Positions 18,199-26,973 of a DNA stretch of 64,000 nucleotides are shown here, piece after piece (positions within the stretch are counted from its first letter, which is position 1; each line of letters begins with the position of its first letter). Under the pieces are notes generated by a model, which worked only from the letters and a program-made list of their open reading frames with translations, made no database searches and had not been told where the DNA came from. The position numbers and the translations under genes were made by a program. The stretch comes from Chloroflexota bacterium (GTDB lineage Bacteria > Chloroflexota > Anaerolineae > Anaerolineales > Villigracilaceae): positions 1,746,902 to 1,810,901 of the forward strand of contig JABFGC010000002.1 in NCBI GenBank assembly GCA_013112685.1. The letters are read 5' to 3'.

Positions 18199-19242
18199 AT
18201 GACAGAAGAATCCCCTTCCCTTTACTATTCCGAATACCTCGAACTCGACAAAATCCTCGGCAGCCAGCATCCCAAAAGCGCAGGGACGACCGATGAAATG
18301 CTGTTCATCGTCATCCATCAGGCGTATGAACTTTGGTTCAAGCAGATCATCCATGAACTGGATATCGTGCGGCACATCTTTTCCCAGGAGAGCGTCAACG
18401 ACAATGCCGGTGAAATGGGACTTGCCGTCCACAAGTTGAAGCGGGTGGTCGGGATTCTGGAATTGCTCAACCAGCAGATGGGAATCCTCGAAACGATGAC
18501 GCCGATGGATTTCCTGGAATTCCGCAACCTGCTTTTGCCTTCATCGGGTTTTCAGAGCCTGCAATTTCGAATCATCGAAGCCAAACTCGGTTTGAAGATG
18601 GAACAGCGTTACAAGGTGAATTATTACAAGAACACCCGTCCGGGTGGATTCAACCAACGGGATTACGAGGCAATTACCGCCGTAGAGTCCGAGGCGACTC
18701 TCAAGGGGCTGATCACCAAATGGGCAGAGCGGACTCCCTTCTTCGATGAGTCGCTTTGGGCGGAGTATCAAAGTCAATATCCTTCCGGGAGCGATGGGCA
18801 AAAATTCTGGGATGACTACAAACAGATTTATAAACACAGCCTCTCGAAAAACGAGCAGGGACGGCTGGATGAGTTGGAGCAGGTATTCTACAGGGAAGGC
18901 TTGGGTGAGTTTTCGGTGAGCGCGATGCGCGCGGTGCTGTTCATCATGCTCTACCGCAATCTGCCGATCTTCCAGCTCCCATTCGAACTGCTGACCACCC
19001 TGATCGACATTGACGAACTGCTTTCACAATGGCGTTACAAGCACATGCTGATGGCGCGGCGCATGATCGGGATGCGCACCGGCACTGGCGGCACGAGCGG
19101 CGCGGGCTACCTCGAAGGCGCGTTACGGCAACATTACATCTTCAAGGAACTGACCGAAGTCACGACATTTTTGGTCGAGCGCAGCAAATTGCCAGAGCTG
19201 CCCAAAGCCGTTCAAGAGAAGACGAGTTTCAACACGAACTAA
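18199..19242 (+). CDS. kynA: Tryptophan 2,3-dioxygenase
   Basis: Haem enzyme, 347 aa, that opens the indole ring of tryptophan with O2 to give N-formylkynurenine. Clear motifs: IVIHQAYELWFKQIIHEL with the distal and substrate-binding residues, FLEFRNLLLPSSGFQSLQFR, the haem-ligand region SQWRYKHMLMARRMIG, and the substrate loop GTGGTSGAGYLEGAL. ATG 18199 is preceded by GAGGAA. No kynureninase or formamidase is next to it, so the rest of the kynurenine route is not visible. A terminator follows. Confidence 0.93.
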   Translation: MTEESPSLYYSEYLELDKILGSQHPKSAGTTDEMLFIVIHQAYELWFKQIIHELDIVRHIFSQESVNDNAGEMGLAVHKLKRVVGILELLNQQMGILETMTPMDFLEFRNLLLPSSGFQSLQFRIIEAKLGLKMEQRYKVNYYKNTRPGGFNQRDYEAITAVESEATLKGLITKWAERTPFFDESLWAEYQSQYPSGSDGQKFWDDYKQIYKHSLSKNEQGRLDELEQVFYREGLGEFSVSAMRAVLFIMLYRNLPIFQLPFELLTTLIDIDELLSQWRYKHMLMARRMIGMRTGTGGTSGAGYLEGALRQHYIFKELTEVTTFLVERSKLPELPKAVQEKTSFNTN

Positions 19243-19268
19243 TCAGTTTTCAACATAAAGCCGAATAG

Positions 19269-19306
19269 AAAAAAGAAGGTCGCCGTAAAAAGCAACCTTC
19301 TTTTTT
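19269..19306. terminator. Bidirectional terminator between kynA and the cytochrome gene
   Basis: AAAAAAGAAGGT (19269-19280) pairs with ACCTTCTTTTTT (19295-19306) around a 14-base loop. Two converging genes end on either side, and a T-run follows the stem in both directions. Confidence 0.85.
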
Positions 19307-19313
19307 GGAAACT

Positions 19314-20216
19314 TTATTCCGTGTACTGTGGAAGTTTTGGCACAGTCTTCAAGTAGGCATAGATCGCTTTCAGTTCATCATCGTAGAACTTGGCATAATC
19401 CTTCCACGGCATGAATTCTGGGTCGAGTTCGCGCCCGCCCGGTGTAACGCCGGTGCGGATGGTGTTGATGAAATCTTCCTCGCTCCAAAAAGCGACTTCG
19501 CCGCCGGGGGTGAGGTTGGGTGAAATCTTTGTGATGGTCGGGTCCGGGAAGGGACCACCGTTCAAATTCTGTCCATGGCAGAGGCGGCAGTCGTGAGTAT
19601 CCACCATATATTTTCCATATTCTGCCGTCGGACCTGCCGGGACAGAGTCTACATGGGTTTCATGACTCACAACCTCCACGGGCAGTGGAGGAAGCATACC
19701 TGCCACAAACATGATCTTTGCCAGCGGGGTGAAATTCTTTCCATTGGTTTTGTGATCAACAGGCGGGAGCGTATTCAAGTAAGCAATGATCGCTCCAAGT
19801 TCTTCATCGCTCAAATAAGATGTGGAATAAACTGCCGGCATGAAGATCGGCTTGCCCTTGGCATCGATGCCATGCCGAATGGCATTCACAAAATCTCCGG
19901 TGGTGTAGGTGGCGCCCACACCGCCTTCGCCGCTGGTCAGATTGGCAGAGTCAATGGTTCCGAGCGGACCTGCATTAAACCATTGTTCGATTCCGCTTAA
20001 GTCTTGTCCGTGGCAGCCCGCGCACAAAGACTCGACGCGATGCTTGCCCAGTTCCAAACTGGCTTCATCCGTCGGCAAAACAAGATCTGATGGTGGAAAA
20101 TCATAGGTCTTGTTCAGGCGCGAGTTTCCGATAAGGGACATCGCAAAACCTGCTACAAGTACCAACCCGATCACTAACCCCAATACAATACCGATCCACT
20201 TCAATACCTTCTTCAT
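19314..20216 (-). CDS. Membrane-anchored dihaem cytochrome c
   Basis: 300 aa. ATG 20216 (MKKVLKWIGIVLGLVIGL) has GGAG ten bases upstream; an earlier ATG is too close to that site. One uncleaved signal helix, then two cytochrome c domains with CAGCH (about residue 66) and CRLCH (about residue 210). Candidate axial Met residues are in FMPAVYS and FMPWKDY. It resembles electron-transfer subunits of alcohol or aldehyde dehydrogenases; no such partner is adjacent. It likely acts outside the membrane as an electron shuttle. Confidence 0.85.
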   Translation of the reverse strand: MKKVLKWIGIVLGLVIGLVLVAGFAMSLIGNSRLNKTYDFPPSDLVLPTDEASLELGKHRVESLCAGCHGQDLSGIEQWFNAGPLGTIDSANLTSGEGGVGATYTTGDFVNAIRHGIDAKGKPIFMPAVYSTSYLSDEELGAIIAYLNTLPPVDHKTNGKNFTPLAKIMFVAGMLPPLPVEVVSHETHVDSVPAGPTAEYGKYMVDTHDCRLCHGQNLNGGPFPDPTITKISPNLTPGGEVAFWSEEDFINTIRTGVTPGGRELDPEFMPWKDYAKFYDDELKAIYAYLKTVPKLPQYTE

Positions 20217-20295
20217 GCTTTGCATTCTCCTTTAACGATAAGATGGTCATAAGCGACCCTCATATCTTACAAAATATCGCAGGAGAATTCAATGG

Positions 20296-20709
20296 TTATT
20301 TCCTTTCAGATTTACGAATGACCAATTTCAATCCCGACCAGACTTCCGTGATTGCGCAAACTTTCACATCCACAAAGCCAAGTGGAAGCGCGATTTCGCG
20401 GATCACATCTTCGGTGATGTCGGTGGGAATCTTCGACGATTTTTTCGCCCACGAGACCCAGATAAAGCCATCCTGCTTTAATTCGCTTCGCAGTTTGGAA
20501 AGTACGGCGTCAAGGAATGCGCTTTCGGTCGCAAAGACATGCGCCGCTTCGATGGGCGGGGCTGCCTTCGTAGTCAATTTGACGCCACCGGGCAGCCCGC
20601 CCAACAGGGATTTGTAATCCTTCGGCGCATGGATCGTCAAAACCGTCAACGGGGATTTAAAGCCAAGTTTCTTTATCAGGGGAGTTCCAGAGTAACCAGT
20701 GTCAGCCAT
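20296..20709 (-). CDS. DUF3052 family protein
   Basis: 137 aa. The start MADTGYSGTPLIKKLGFK and the segment LKQDGFIWVSWAKKSSK-IPTDITEDVIR match DUF3052 proteins, which look like a reduced methyltransferase-like fold of unknown function. It is 7 bp after the aldo-keto reductase and probably co-transcribed with it. Confidence 0.75.
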   Translation of the reverse strand: MADTGYSGTPLIKKLGFKSPLTVLTIHAPKDYKSLLGGLPGGVKLTTKAAPPIEAAHVFATESAFLDAVLSKLRSELKQDGFIWVSWAKKSSKIPTDITEDVIREIALPLGFVDVKVCAITEVWSGLKLVIRKSERK

Positions 20710-20716
20710 TCCGAAA

Positions 20717-21724
20717 TTATATTTCCAATTTGGAGAACGTCTCGCCGAAGATCAAGCCGCGCACATGGTCGGAGGCGAGAAAGGAATGCGGGAATCCCAA
20801 GTCAATCGGGCTGGCTTGATTCAGGCGTTCGATATGGTCGCAGGTCAATTCGAACTCCAGGCAGCCGAGATTATCCAGCAGGTGCATTTCGCTGCGCGCC
20901 CCGAGGATGGGAATGATGCGAGATGTCTTTTGCCGCACCCAGTTGATGGCAACCTGCGAGGGTGTACGTCCGAATTCTTTTGCCACGTCCATCAAAACGG
21001 ATGCGATGCTCTTGATGCGTTCACTGGTGTCTTCTGACCGCTTCGGCTCATCCGACGGGACATTGTACTTTCCAGTCAACTCGCCGCCTTCCAACACGCC
21101 CCAGGCAAGCACGGACATTTCGTGCGCTTCCGCCATCGGTATTAGATCCCGTTCCAGTGCGCGGTCAGCCAGGCTGAACGGGGCTTGAAGCGCCACAAAA
21201 CGGGACCAGCCTCTCAACTCCGCGAGTGTGTTCGCCTGCGAGACGACCCAGGCGGGTGTATCCGAGATGCCGACGTACAGCACCTTCCCCGCGCGGACGA
21301 GGTCATCGAGCGCGCGCATAACCTCTTCCACAGGAGTCGCGTAATCCCACATGTGAAGGTAGAGCAAATCAATGAAATCCGTGCCGAGTCGTTTGAGGCT
21401 CCCTTCGACGGAGCGCATCATGTTCTTGCGGTGATTGCCGCCGAAGTTCGGGTCGGACTTGCGCTCGTTCAGCGTGTATTTAGTGGCAATCACAAAATGG
21501 TCGCGGTCGCCTTTGACGAACTCGCCGATGAATTTTTCGCTTGTGCCGTTTGTGTAATTGCAGGCAGTGTCAATGAAATTACCGCCCGCGTTCAGAAACG
21601 CATCGAATATCTTTTTGCTTTCGGCTTTTTCCGCGCCCCAGCCCCAGTCGTTCCCGAAGGTCATCGTGCCGAGACAAAGTTCCGAAACGCGCAAGCCGCT
21701 TCTTCCAAGTAATTTGTAGCGCAT
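20717..21724 (-). CDS. Aldo-keto reductase
   Basis: 335 aa TIM-barrel NAD(P)H oxidoreductase. Catalytic tetrad visible: Asp in NFIDTACNYTNG, Tyr in the same motif, Lys in VIATKYTL, His in LLYLHMWDY. The coenzyme-binding end motif is IPILGARSEMHLLDNLG. It belongs to the group of general aldehyde/ketone reductases similar to YajO/Tas. Start MRYKLLGRSGLRVSELCLG is standard for the family. Confidence 0.88.
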   Translation of the reverse strand: MRYKLLGRSGLRVSELCLGTMTFGNDWGWGAEKAESKKIFDAFLNAGGNFIDTACNYTNGTSEKFIGEFVKGDRDHFVIATKYTLNERKSDPNFGGNHRKNMMRSVEGSLKRLGTDFIDLLYLHMWDYATPVEEVMRALDDLVRAGKVLYVGISDTPAWVVSQANTLAELRGWSRFVALQAPFSLADRALERDLIPMAEAHEMSVLAWGVLEGGELTGKYNVPSDEPKRSEDTSERIKSIASVLMDVAKEFGRTPSQVAINWVRQKTSRIIPILGARSEMHLLDNLGCLEFELTCDHIERLNQASPIDLGFPHSFLASDHVRGLIFGETFSKLEI

Positions 21725-21744
21725 GAAAATCTCCTTCGTGATTT

Positions 21745-21850
21745 GTCATTGCGAGCCCGAACCCCACGAAGCGGGGCGAGTGGCGAAGCAATCTCTTCCA
21801 CCATAAGGAGATTGCTTCGTGGCGCCTCGCGCCACTCGCAAGGACATGAC
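21745..21850. repeat. REP-like palindromic repeat
   Basis: TGTCATTGCGAG...GCGAAGCAATCTC, then GAGATTGCTTCG...CTCGCAAGGACATGAC, an inverted repeat of about 105 bp. It is the same family that hosts the IS110 element at 15172 and that recurs at 41519. It fills the gap between two minus-strand genes. Confidence 0.75.
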
Positions 21851-22168
21851 CTATTTTGTTCTCCACAACCTCGGCAGGGATTCGATCCTTTCCCAGCCTT
21901 TGCCTTCCTGCACGCGCTCCACGCGCAGGTCGGTGAAATAGGTATCCAGCACGGCGGCGCGTTCCTGTGCGAGCGGCGGGGTGCAATAATCCTCCTCTTC
22001 CCAGACCGCCACTCCGTTATCATTCGGGTCGAGGCGGGCATGGTCGAGTCCATATTGCAGCGCCTGACCAAACGGTGTCATCTTTTTGATTTCGCCGCTA
22101 TCCAAACGCTTTCGCAATTCTGCCAGCAAGTTCTCATGATATTTGGCTTTGACCAGGTAATATGCCAT
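21851..22168 (-). CDS. Conserved small protein of unknown function
   Basis: 105 aa, acidic, soluble. It starts MAYYLVKAKYHENLLAELR-KRLDSGEI and contains a GVAVWEEEDYCTPPLAQERAAVLD segment. The opening strand-helix looks like a dimeric alpha/beta-barrel (YCII or muconolactone-like) protein, but I cannot assign it. It lies between the MerR-type regulator and the aldo-keto reductase on the same strand. Confidence 0.65.
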   Translation of the reverse strand: MAYYLVKAKYHENLLAELRKRLDSGEIKKMTPFGQALQYGLDHARLDPNDNGVAVWEEEDYCTPPLAQERAAVLDTYFTDLRVERVQEGKGWERIESLPRLWRTK

Positions 22169-22207
22169 GGTTTCTCCTATTTTCGTAGAGCGAGATAATA
22201 TCTCGCT

Positions 22208-23059
22208 TTACGATTTTTCAACCGCTAACTGAAGTTCGGTCACGTATTGATTTGAGTCAGGTTCAAGGTGCGTGGACGGCAACTCGAAGCCCAAGCCGCC
22301 TGCGCTGTAACGCAGATAGACTTCGCGGATGGGCCCTGTCATTCGATAGCCGTTCGTCTCGATCCAATTCGAGAGCGCGTTGTACGCCTGGTACACCTCG
22401 GAATAATTTCCCACATGCACCACGCACGCCACTTTGAACAATTTCAGCGTTTGCCGCACGCGGATGGACTCGCTTTCGGGGATCGCGTATTTCAACGGGA
22501 CCGCCACTTCTGCATCCATGTCCTTGTCGCGGTATTCGTCGTCGTAGTAGATCGCAAACGGCGGTTTGTCGGCGCGCGCGCCTTCAAAGCGGGCAACGTA
22601 CATTTCGAGCCTGTCGAACATCTCTGTGATAGCGTCATCGTCCAGGGCGGATTCGCGGAGCGCGGCGACCAGTTCCGACTCGACATCGCGCAGAATCACG
22701 TCGTATCGTCCGTGCGCCTCCGACTCGCTCATTTGTCGAATCCGCGCTTCCAACCGCGAGAGGCGGTTTTGTTCCTCCTGCATCTGCCGCTCCACGTCCG
22801 CGCGTTTGAGTTTCAACATCCCCAACAGTTGGTCCGCGGATACGTCGTCATCGAGCACCTCCGCAATCTGTTCGAGCGAAAAGCCCAGATCGCGCAGGGC
22901 AAGGATGCGGTTCAGGCGCGGAAGTTGGCTCGCCGAATAGTAACGATACCCTGTGAATGGATCTGTTCGGGAGGGAGTCAACAGCCCCAGTTGGTCGTAA
23001 TGCCTGAGCATTCGCACCGAGACGCGGCTCAACCTGGAAAACTCACCGATCTTGAACAT
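22208..23059 (-). CDS. MerR-family regulator with GyrI-like effector domain
   Basis: 283 aa. N-terminal winged helix-turn-helix of MerR type (MFKIGEFSRLSRVSVRMLRHYDQLGLL), then a coiled dimerisation helix (residues 80-120) and a C-terminal GyrI-like ligand domain (about 130-283). This resembles BmrR/BltR regulators of multidrug response. ATG 23059 lies only 6 bases after a good -10 sequence, so the mRNA is likely leaderless. Target genes are probably itself and perhaps divergent recJ. Confidence 0.88.
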   Translation of the reverse strand: MFKIGEFSRLSRVSVRMLRHYDQLGLLTPSRTDPFTGYRYYSASQLPRLNRILALRDLGFSLEQIAEVLDDDVSADQLLGMLKLKRADVERQMQEEQNRLSRLEARIRQMSESEAHGRYDVILRDVESELVAALRESALDDDAITEMFDRLEMYVARFEGARADKPPFAIYYDDEYRDKDMDAEVAVPLKYAIPESESIRVRQTLKLFKVACVVHVGNYSEVYQAYNALSNWIETNGYRMTGPIREVYLRYSAGGLGFELPSTHLEPDSNQYVTELQLAVEKS

Positions 23060-23065
23060 GCGCCA

Positions 23066-23097
23066 ACTATACACCTTGACACAATGATAGAGTCAAG
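23066..23097 (-). promoter_or_regulatory. MerR-type promoter and operator
   Basis: On the minus strand TTGACT (23096-23091) and TATAGT (23071-23066) are 19 bases apart, the unusually long spacer that MerR proteins correct by twisting DNA. A dyad CTTGAC...GTCAAG (23075-23097) lies over the spacer, as in MerR operators. It reads toward the regulator gene, implying autoregulation. Confidence 0.75.
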
Positions 23098-23146
23098 AGG
23101 CAAAACCAACTTGACACCTGGCACCTGACACCTGATACTTGACCGT

Positions 23147-25462
23147 ATGACTCGCTGGCTCGACCCTCACCCCGTTGACATTCCCGCTTCATTCCAAGAC
23201 TTGGGCTTACCCCCCCTCATCGCGCAGACTCTCCTCCGACGCGGGATCAGCCGTCTCGAAGAAGCCGAGGCGTTTTTATATCCTGAAAAGAATCCTTCAT
23301 CACAATTTCCTGATATCGAAAAAGCGGTCGAATATGTCAATCTGGCTATACGCAGGGGAGAACGAATCTGCGTCTGGGGCGATTTCGACGTGGACGGGCA
23401 AACCTCCACTGCCCTGCTTGTGCAAACTCTTCGAGCATTGAATGCGAATGTTGTATATTACATCCCCGTGCGCGGACGCGAAAGCCACGGTGTTCATATC
23501 GAAAATTTGAAACCGATCCTCGATAACGGTGCGCGATTGCTGTTGACCTGCGACACGGGCATCACCGCGCACGAAGCGATTGATTACGCCAACTCGCGCG
23601 GCGTGGATGTCATCGTCACCGACCATCACGACTTGGGCGAAACATTGCCGAATGCAAAAGCCATCATCAACCCGAAACTGCTGCCCGAAGATCATCCACT
23701 AAAGAATTTGGCAGGGGTTGGGGTTGCATATAAACTGGCTGAAGCATTATTGGACGACAGACGACAAACCATTGACCATATATCGTCCATCGTCCATCGT
23801 CCATCGTCAGCTCTGCTTGATCTCGTCGCCCTCGGTCTCATCGCTGATGTTGCCCTGCTCCAAAACGAAACGCGCTCGCTCGCCAAAAAAGGCATCGAAC
23901 AACTTCGGAACACAAGCCGCCTCGGCTTGCGCGTGATGGCGGAACTGGCGGGTGCAAACCTCGAAACGCTGACGGAAGAAACGATCGGCTTTACGTTTGC
24001 GCCGCGCTTGAATGCGCTTGGTCGTCTGGGTGACGCCAACCCCGCAGTCGAATTACTAATTACCAATAACCCTTCAAGAGCCCGCGTGCTTGCCGCGCAG
24101 ATCGAAGGCTTGAACGCCCAACGGCGGATGCTCACCAAACAGGTCTATGACGCGGCGGAGAATCAACTGCGCGAAAACCCAAACCTGTTGACCGAGCCCG
24201 CCATCGTCCTCTCGCATCCCAACTGGCCCGGAGGCGTGGTCGGCATCGTCGCCAACAAACTCGTTGAGCGTTATCATAAGCCCGCCATCCTTTTCACCGA
24301 ATCCGATGACGGCATCCTGCGCGGCTCGGCGCGTTCCATCGAAGGCTTACACATCACCGAAGCGATTGCGACTCAAAAAGAGTTATTGCTTGGTTTCGGC
24401 GGGCATCCGATGGCGGCTGGCATGTCTTTGCAAAAGGATAATCTGACCGCTTTCCGCAAAGGACTCGGCAAAGCGATTGAACAACAACTGGGAGAAATTG
24501 CCCGCGAAGAACCCGCGCTTCAAATTGACGCCTGGCTGGGTCTGCCCGACCTGAGCCTTTCCCTCGCCGACAGTTTGGAACTGCTCGCTCCCTTCGGCAC
24601 TGGCAACCCCGAATTGACGCTTGCGACGCGCGGCGTCAGGCTGAAGTCCGCGACGGAAATCGGAAAGACGAAAGAACACATCCGCCTGACTGTCGAAGAC
24701 GAAAACGGGAATTCGCAAAGCGTCCTCTGGTGGGGTGGCGCGGGCGAAGAACTCCCTCCCACCGATACCAAATTCGACATCGCCTATTCCCTGCGCGCCA
24801 CGTCCTACCGCGGACAAAGGCAGCTTAACTTGCAATTTCAGGAATTCAGGGTGGTTGAAGAAAGACCGATTGAAGTTCGAGAGGCGAGGCTGGAGATTAG
24901 AGATTTGCGTTTGGAGTCAGCCAGCTCGCTGGCGGCATTGCAGAAGCAATCTCCTGCCCTCCAAATTTGGGCGGAAGGCGCGGACAAAGCCAAAGGCAGA
25001 GCGCGCTTTGAATTCGCCCAGGCAGATGAATTTGCCATCTACACCACTCCCCCATCTCCTGCCGAGTTGCGAGAGGCGCTGGAGACCGTCAAACCGAAGA
25101 TCGTGCATGTTTTTGGCGTCCCACCTGCGGAAGAAAAACCCGACGACTTCCTGAAACGGCTGGCGGGGCTGTGCAAATTCGCCTTGAACAACAAAGGAGG
25201 CAGGACCACCGTCCACGAACTGGCGGCAGCAATGGCTTCCCGCGAAATCGCCGTTCAACTTGGCTTGGAATGGCTCGCGGCAGGCGGTCAACTCTCCGTA
25301 CAAATCGAAGACGACGAAGTAACTTTATCCAGAGAAAAGCAGGAGAAAAACCCCTACCTGCAAGCAGAACTGTTCATCGCCCTGCGCGGCGTGTTGAATG
25401 AAACGTCCTCGTATCGGAAGTATTTTGCGACGGCGGAGGATTTGGGGAAATTATTCCAGTAA
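23147..25462 (+). CDS. recJ: Single-stranded-DNA-specific exonuclease RecJ
   Basis: 771 aa 5'-3' ssDNA exonuclease for recombination and repair. DHH-family motifs: WGDFDVDGQTSTALL (motif I), CDTGITAHEAIDYA, VIVTDHHDLGE (DHH motif) and a DHHA1 part with FGGHPMAAGMSL near residue 425. The C-terminal OB-fold and a long extra tail (from about 570) make it longer than E. coli RecJ. A 57-bp palindromic repeat is inserted in frame (residues about 203-221). No clear ribosome site before ATG 23147. Confidence 0.9.
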   Translation: MTRWLDPHPVDIPASFQDLGLPPLIAQTLLRRGISRLEEAEAFLYPEKNPSSQFPDIEKAVEYVNLAIRRGERICVWGDFDVDGQTSTALLVQTLRALNANVVYYIPVRGRESHGVHIENLKPILDNGARLLLTCDTGITAHEAIDYANSRGVDVIVTDHHDLGETLPNAKAIINPKLLPEDHPLKNLAGVGVAYKLAEALLDDRRQTIDHISSIVHRPSSALLDLVALGLIADVALLQNETRSLAKKGIEQLRNTSRLGLRVMAELAGANLETLTEETIGFTFAPRLNALGRLGDANPAVELLITNNPSRARVLAAQIEGLNAQRRMLTKQVYDAAENQLRENPNLLTEPAIVLSHPNWPGGVVGIVANKLVERYHKPAILFTESDDGILRGSARSIEGLHITEAIATQKELLLGFGGHPMAAGMSLQKDNLTAFRKGLGKAIEQQLGEIAREEPALQIDAWLGLPDLSLSLADSLELLAPFGTGNPELTLATRGVRLKSATEIGKTKEHIRLTVEDENGNSQSVLWWGGAGEELPPTDTKFDIAYSLRATSYRGQRQLNLQFQEFRVVEERPIEVREARLEIRDLRLESASSLAALQKQSPALQIWAEGADKAKGRARFEFAQADEFAIYTTPPSPAELREALETVKPKIVHVFGVPPAEEKPDDFLKRLAGLCKFALNNKGGRTTVHELAAAMASREIAVQLGLEWLAAGGQLSVQIEDDEVTLSREKQEKNPYLQAELFIALRGVLNETSSYRKYFATAEDLGKLFQ
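23752..23808. repeat. In-frame palindromic repeat inside recJ
   Basis: GGACGACAGACGACAAACC followed by three direct units of ATCGTCCATCGTCC type. It encodes DDRRQTIDHISSIVHRPSS, which has no counterpart in other RecJ proteins. The same repeat type lies intergenically at 18073-18146. Confidence 0.6.
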
Positions 25463-25516
25463 ACGCGGCAACGACGCCCGAAAAGTTTCAACCAGTCAGA
25501 GTATAATAACAACGCG

Positions 25517-25762
25517 ATGCAAAACGACCAAGTGGAAATCATCGGAGAAATCACCGAGGTTGAGATCATTGCCGTTGGACATTCAATACGAGATTTGGAT
25601 AGACTGCAAAAGAAGCACGGCAGGGGGCGTTGGAGAAAATTGAAAGGCATCGCAAGCGTTCGCCTCCCTGACAACACGATCCACATCGCTGAAATCCACT
25701 GGTACGAAGCGCATGGAACTGGAAAGCGAGATATAAAAGTAAAACGTATTCTCGGAAAATGA
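25517..25762 (+). CDS. Small conserved protein, unknown function
   Basis: 81 aa, basic. It has a KKHGRGRWRKLKGIASVRLP segment and an AEIHWYEAHGTG motif. TATAAT is found about 10 bases before ATG 25517. Its stop overlaps the next start (ATGA), so the two small genes are a coupled pair. Small size and pairing recall toxin-antitoxin modules, but no family was recognised. Confidence 0.55.
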   Translation: MQNDQVEIIGEITEVEIIAVGHSIRDLDRLQKKHGRGRWRKLKGIASVRLPDNTIHIAEIHWYEAHGTGKRDIKVKRILGK

Positions 25763-25995
25763 GTATGACTGAAGAAACCACCCCGCAATTTGTTGTGTGC
25801 CTCAAAAACAATGGCTACGAAGCCTCCCTGGAGCCGCGCAAGATCTATCAAGTATTGCCCGATAAAGAAGCGGAAAGCCATAAAATGATCCGCGTGATAG
25901 ACGAGTCAGGTGAAGACTATCTCTTCCCAGCAAGCCTGTTCTCGCCCATTTCCCTCCCTCAAGCATTGATCGAGGAATTGGCATTATCGGCATAG
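25759..25995 (+). CDS. Small conserved protein, partner of the preceding gene
   Basis: 78 aa, acidic. Features: FVVCLKNNGYEASLEPRKIY and IRVIDESGEDYLFPASLF, an SH3-like beta pattern seen in short regulatory proteins of many cyanobacteria and Chloroflexota. The start overlaps the previous stop by 4 bp. Confidence 0.55.
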   Translation: MSMTEETTPQFVVCLKNNGYEASLEPRKIYQVLPDKEAESHKMIRVIDESGEDYLFPASLFSPISLPQALIEELALSA

Positions 25996-26017
25996 CGAAT
26001 TTTGGGTCGCTGCCAAA

Positions 26018-26947
26018 ATGACACAAGAAATCGTTTCCTGGCTTTTGGAAGGCGACCCGTCCATCCGCTGGCAGGTTCAACGGGATGTATTGAATTTGCC
26101 GCCTGCAAAGTACGAAACCGAACGCAAAAAGATCGCCAAGGAAGGTTGGGGGAAACGCCTGCTCGATTTGCAGGATTCAGACGGACGCTGGGGCGGCGGG
26201 ATGTATGGACCCAAGTTCATCTCCACCACCTACACCATGCTCACCCTGCGCCTGCTGGGTCTGCCGCCGAAGGACCCGCATGCAAGACGCGCCTGCAAGT
26301 TATTTCTCGATCAGGGCTTTTACACGGACGGGGGTATCAACCTCTTTTCACGCAAGATTTGGAAACATAGCGAGACGTGCGTGACTGGAATGATTCTTTC
26401 CGTTCTTGCTCATTTTCAATATCCCGACGAACGACTTCACGCGCTGGCGAAGCATCTCATCGGTCAACAAATGAAGGATGGCGGCTGGAACTGCGAATCC
26501 TACAAAGGCGCGACGCATTCATCTTTTCATACGACGATCTCTGTGTTGGAAGGGCTGTACGAATACGAGTGTTTCTTCCCCGAAAAGAAAAAGCAGATCC
26601 GCCAAATCTGCGAGCGGGGAAATGAATTCCTGCTCAGACATCATTTGTATAAATCCCACCGAACAGGCAAGGTCTTCGACCCCAAGATGACAGCCATGCC
26701 CTTTCCTCCCCGCTGGCGGTACGACTTCCTGCGCGGACTCGATTACTTCCGAGCCTGCGATGCAAAGAAAGACGACAGAATGAAGGACGCCGTCGAGTTA
26801 TTGAAGAGCAAGCAAAAACCTGACGGGCGTTGGGTTATGAACACGGGTATGACAGGGAGAAAATTCTTTGATCTGGAGAAGGCGGGTCAGCCCAGCAGGT
26901 GGAATACGCTCAGGGCGTTGAGGGTGCTGGAGTGGTGGGAAGGGTGA
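26018..26947 (+). CDS. Prenyltransferase/squalene-cyclase-like alpha-alpha barrel protein
   Basis: 309 aa with repeated helical pairs and QW-like motifs: LLDLQDSDGRWGGGMYG, LIGQQMKDGGWNCESY, LLKSKQKPDGRWVMNTG. These are typical of terpenoid-cyclase/prenyltransferase toroids. The catalytic DxDD of squalene-hopene cyclase is not seen and the protein is half the usual size, so it is probably not a cyclase. Role unknown. Confidence 0.7.
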   Translation: MTQEIVSWLLEGDPSIRWQVQRDVLNLPPAKYETERKKIAKEGWGKRLLDLQDSDGRWGGGMYGPKFISTTYTMLTLRLLGLPPKDPHARRACKLFLDQGFYTDGGINLFSRKIWKHSETCVTGMILSVLAHFQYPDERLHALAKHLIGQQMKDGGWNCESYKGATHSSFHTTISVLEGLYEYECFFPEKKKQIRQICERGNEFLLRHHLYKSHRTGKVFDPKMTAMPFPPRWRYDFLRGLDYFRACDAKKDDRMKDAVELLKSKQKPDGRWVMNTGMTGRKFFDLEKAGQPSRWNTLRALRVLEWWEG

Positions 26948-26973
26948 AGAACCATTCCGTACAGTGTAACCAG

